From positions 15,770,984 through 15,834,983 of the forward strand of contig NC_092564.1 in assembly GCF_037975245.1 (NCBI RefSeq): DNA of 64,000 nucleotides, written 5' to 3'. Below the pieces are notes generated by a model. That model did not search any database. It was given only the letters and a program-made list of their open reading frames with translations, and was not told where the DNA came from. Of this stretch, positions 60,774-64,000 are shown piece after piece. Positions within the stretch are counted from its first letter, which is position 1. Every line of letters begins with the position of its first letter. This DNA is from Apostichopus japonicus (Eukaryota > Echinodermata > Holothuroidea > Aspidochirotida > Stichopodidae). The translations under genes were made by a program, and so were the position numbers.

Positions 60774-63129
60774 TTTGACGTACAATCAAAGCGCCCTTAA
60801 CTGTATCTTTGCGTCACTTGTTGCGTGATCGGTCATACAGTGGGTTAAGTATAGTCTCCCTGTATTGTTTACATACGGTATATGACCTCTCTCTCTCGTA
60901 ACTTGAAAGACACACTTTGTGCAAACGAATAGTGAAAAGTGCATTTATCTCTTTTGTTATACTGCAATGCTTCCATGCACAAAAACCATCCAGTTTACCA
61001 TTCTGTAGTATACCATTCAATGGGACCTGGATTGCAACCATAGAAATTGATAAGTTGCAACTAATTACAAGTCGAAACAATAACTGCTTTTTTATTTGCA
61101 CTCGTACGAAACTGATGAAGTCAAGTTATTACTTTAAGACGAAAGGAGCCTGGATAAAAGGGTCACGGAAGTCATAAACAAACAAAAAAATGATTAAATC
61201 ATTCAGTTGAATGGAAGGATCAAATACAAGGGCGTAAATAGTCAGTTTCTTCGGTCAGTGAGATGGCCGAGGTAAAAGATAAGTCTTTCCGTTTCGGAAA
61301 TTTCTTTATTTCATTATATTCCGCTTCATCTCCCTATTATATAGTGCAGATTTTAATGGCTGGTATAGTATATACATACGACGACACACGAGTATTTACA
61401 ATACTGTTTCTAGCCAGTGATTATGGATATTTTACATAACTATAGTTGACATTAAACAGTTCATGCAGTGTCCTATACGCAGAGTCTCTGTTTGAATTTC
61501 AAATCTAAATTTAACACCAAATATTGCCTATAGTTATAATTTTGTTTCCCTGAAACTTCTTGATTACAGTCTCTGCCGCACCCACTTATTCCCACATAGT
61601 GGAACGGTACCGATACACAATGAAATGTCATGCAGTGAGTCTATATATAAGATGCGCCGAGAGTGGCAGCCAAATAGATTTCAAATTTTGATTATTGGAA
61701 ATCAGTTCCGGTCTGCGGTGGGTCGTTTGGCGTGGTTGAGGAATGGGTGGATGTTGGGTGGGGTGGACCTGAAGCAGGGGCGGGATTTTGATGTCTGAAA
61801 GTGGGGGGGGGAGGCAAATCTTGGGGAGGGGTGTAAGGGAAGTTTTGGATTTCATAAAGCCGATAATATAATATGGTGCAATATTTACAGGTTATTTCCT
61901 AGTGTGTTAGTTGTGTACTTGAAATGTCATTACGCTATCTGCATAAAAGTGTTGCCAGATATATTAAGCGACACACAAAGCAACTAAGGGCCTATCTTAC
62001 CGTTATTGAAGGGCTGGGCGGCGCCCTTTGACACTCTCATCGCTGGCACACCGTCTAACAACTTTCTCCTTGTCTATATCAGGTTTTCTCTCAATGTTTT
62101 AATACGGAGCCAAGCTGGATAATCTTAGAGAGCATGTAGGCCTATAGGGCACTGTTACATTGGTACTATAGTAGTATAGTGTGCTACTGCTAGTGGGTTA
62201 CGGATTTACATAAGAATCGTCACAAGGTGTCCATCTTTTAGTTTAGCCTGTGTAATGACATTATAAATAAGTATAACAGTACCGCAAAGTTGTCAGTACT
62301 GCTGTGGTATAACCAACCAAATTACCGACCCCGGATAACAAAAGCCAAAACTCAAGGTAAGGGGAAAAGTGGGGGGAGTCAAATACCCCCTCCCCCCCCC
62401 CAAAAAAAAACACTGTCACCTTTTGAGCATTTCGAGGACGGAAGCGTGAATGGTTGACGCAAACAAATTAGTCATTAAAATATATAAGGCTCGACTCTCT
62501 AGCTCTTGGGCTTCATACAGTATGTACTTATGTCACTTAAGATAGAGAAGAAAACCAAACAACTTATTCCATGCACTCTCAAACCAAATCCTCTTAAAGT
62601 AGAAACTGCTGAATCATGTGATCATAACGGTATTACGTCACGTGAAGTCCCATCGAATGGGAATAGATATACTATACACATTAACACCGTATAACATTGA
62701 CTGTACGGTATATGTTATTGTCAACAGTATAGGAAACACGAATACTGTTTAGGAACAGTCACCCAGGAAAGAACCTGGGCACGACAAACCAAACAACCGA
62801 ACGACTGATCCGCTCTCGACCCCAGTCTCCTTGCATTGAGACTGTAACTGTGTGATCATTGTCTTCACGATTTGAAGAGAGCAGGTATACTACTACACCA
62901 TGATCTTAACCAAAATACCGCTCTAAAAACAAGAATTGATTCAGATAAATACATATAGAGTTGCACAATAAACAGCAAATAATGTAAGGAGCTGTATATG
63001 ATCTTAATACAACTAGAAAGAGACTGAAATAAATACCGAAACATATATCTTATTTGGTGCTTATCTTGTCATGGCCTTTGCGGCCTGTTTTCTATTTTGT
63101 TTCAACATCAGCAATATGTGTATTTTACA

Positions 63130-63680
63130 TCCATTATAAACATTATAAGATGTGCAAAGAATATTTTCTAACATGATATCGTTGGCCTTGAACAATGCTT
63201 TAGCGATTAATCATTTGCAATTAAACAAATACTTATGCATATGCATGGATGTCCATTATAAACATGATAAGACATGCAATTATATTATTTTATGATATTA
63301 TTTATTAGCCTTTAACGATGTTTTCGGTTCGTTCTTTTCTATTTTAATGATTACGTTATGCAAACACATGAATGTCAGGTATAAACATTATTAAAGATTC
63401 ATATTTGCTTTGTTACATAATATTTATAACCTTTAACGATCCTTTCGATTTGTCATTATGTACTTAAACATAGTTGATTACCCTTTTATGCACAAGTAAT
63501 CCAAACTAATAAGGGCCTATGAGCAATTCAAAGGTTGTATTGTTATATGATAACTCACACATTGAACAATGCACGCTTTCGATTTGTTATATAAAATTTC
63601 ATTTTATGATTACATATGCATATTCATGTCTATGAAAAGAATTATAATAACGTGTGCTCTGTTGCATTAATTGGTTTTAT
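63130..63680. repeat. Degenerate ~123-bp tandem repeat, four to five copies, downstream of the partial right-hand gene
   Basis: The landmark TCCATTATAAACATTATAAG recurs in diverged form at about 63130, 63252, 63375, 63499 and 63628. A second landmark in the units is CCTTTAACGAT..TTTCG. Divergence is high, so the array is old. It lies in the 3'UTR or immediately downstream of the gene ending at 63781. Confidence 0.7.
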
Positions 63681-63681
63681 T
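63676..63681 (-). terminator. Candidate polyadenylation signal AATAAA
   Basis: It lies about 100 bases beyond the stop codon of the exon at 63781-63905, on the same strand. The position is plausible, but several AT-rich alternatives exist further on. Confidence 0.35.
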
Positions 63682-63780
63682 GTATTCTTATATGATTCCA
63701 TATGTATAAATGTAGCCCGCGTTATAATTGTTATACCGGTATACCTTCCATTTTTAATTATTACATGATTTCATTGAGTT

Positions 63781-63905
63781 TTAAGGGTCGCACGTCTCTG
63801 GATTGTCAACATAGTCATTAAAAGATGACCTCCATTCAGGGAGATCTTCATTCTTCCATCGGCTAAACTCCTCCCTCCACGCAAGCTCAGCGTCACTGAT
63901 GGTAT
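63781..63905 (-). CDS. Last coding exon of an unidentified gene that continues beyond the right edge
   Basis: A clear acceptor (ttctgaacag|ATACC) is followed by an open frame of about 40 codons with biased, protein-like composition. It includes SDAELAWREEFSRWKNEDLP, then EWRSSFNDYV, and ends NPETCDP and a TAA. It is hydrophilic, tryptophan-rich and acidic, as in a helical C-terminal tail. I do not recognise the family. Entry phase requires one base from the preceding exon outside the window. Confidence 0.55.
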
Positions 63906-64000
63906 CTGTTCAGAAATTAGAAATGGTTCATTGTCTTACAGACCATCAGCTTAAATTTGTCCCCAAAACTAAAAAACTAAAAACTAAAAACTGTTAGAAG

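Larger units (their letters stand above)
57641..63780. other. Intergenic region right of EPC, no gene recognised
   Basis: No exon with credible coding character was found on either strand. The stretch holds element traces (separate entries) and G- or C-homopolymer tracts near 58651, 59895, 61803 and 62391. Several CAGGGGCG-type ends are present at 59864 (CAGGGGCGACTGG) and 61775 (CAGGGGCGGGATTTTG), and CAGTGGCGTAGCCAG at 58275. The last ~650 bases are the 3'UTR/downstream region of the gene whose final exon is at 63781-63905. Confidence 0.5.

Overview
This is eukaryotic (animal) genomic DNA. It is AT-rich and intron-dense, with small coding exons bounded by GT/AG sites, long introns and many short interspersed and tandem repeats. 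The three identifiable proteins have intron-rich structures and are close to their vertebrate counterparts. The genome also carries tRNA-derived SINEs, MITEs and an over-abundant TAGGCCTA octamer. Together these suggest an invertebrate deuterostome, for example an echinoderm such as a sea cucumber. The species cannot be fixed from sequence alone. Layout, left to right. (1) 1-5.3 kb holds the 5' part of a minus-strand gene that I do not securely recognise. Its N-terminal exon (4779-5308) contains an apparent frameshift, and a second exon lies at 854-1081. A Tc1/mariner-type MITE sits at 1523-1740. (2) 5.3-12.6 kb has no supported gene. It contains a striking foldback element pair (8694-9577) filled with GATATC-centred tandem repeats. 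(3) 12654-14761 (+) is FAHD1, complete in three coding exons, with a SINE starting within a few bases of its stop codon. (4) 17803-39886 (-) is the complete DHX29 RNA helicase gene: 30 coding exons, 1374 aa, every intron phase consistent. (5) 44363-57417 (-) is a complete Enhancer of polycomb (EPC) gene: 14 coding exons, 785 aa. (6) 57.4-63.8 kb has no recognised gene but several small mobile-element traces. The last exon of another minus-strand gene lies at 63781-63905 and continues beyond the window. DHX29 acts in translation initiation on structured mRNAs, EPC is a NuA4/TIP60 chromatin subunit, and FAHD1 is a mitochondrial acylpyruvase/oxaloacetate decarboxylase. Nothing suggests a shared pathway; this is an ordinary metazoan housekeeping neighbourhood, with EPC and DHX29 in tandem and FAHD1 converging on DHX29. 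The most unusual signal is that exon edges have been tandemly multiplied in three places: (a) six extra copies of the 3' half of EPC exon 4 with its 5' splice site, in about 148-bp units; (b) degenerate copies of the 3' end and 5' splice site of DHX29 exon 20; and (c) one extra copy of the 5' end and 3' splice site of DHX29 exon 25. These create arrays of decoy splice sites beside real ones. No CRISPR, rRNA, functional tRNA or prokaryotic feature is present.
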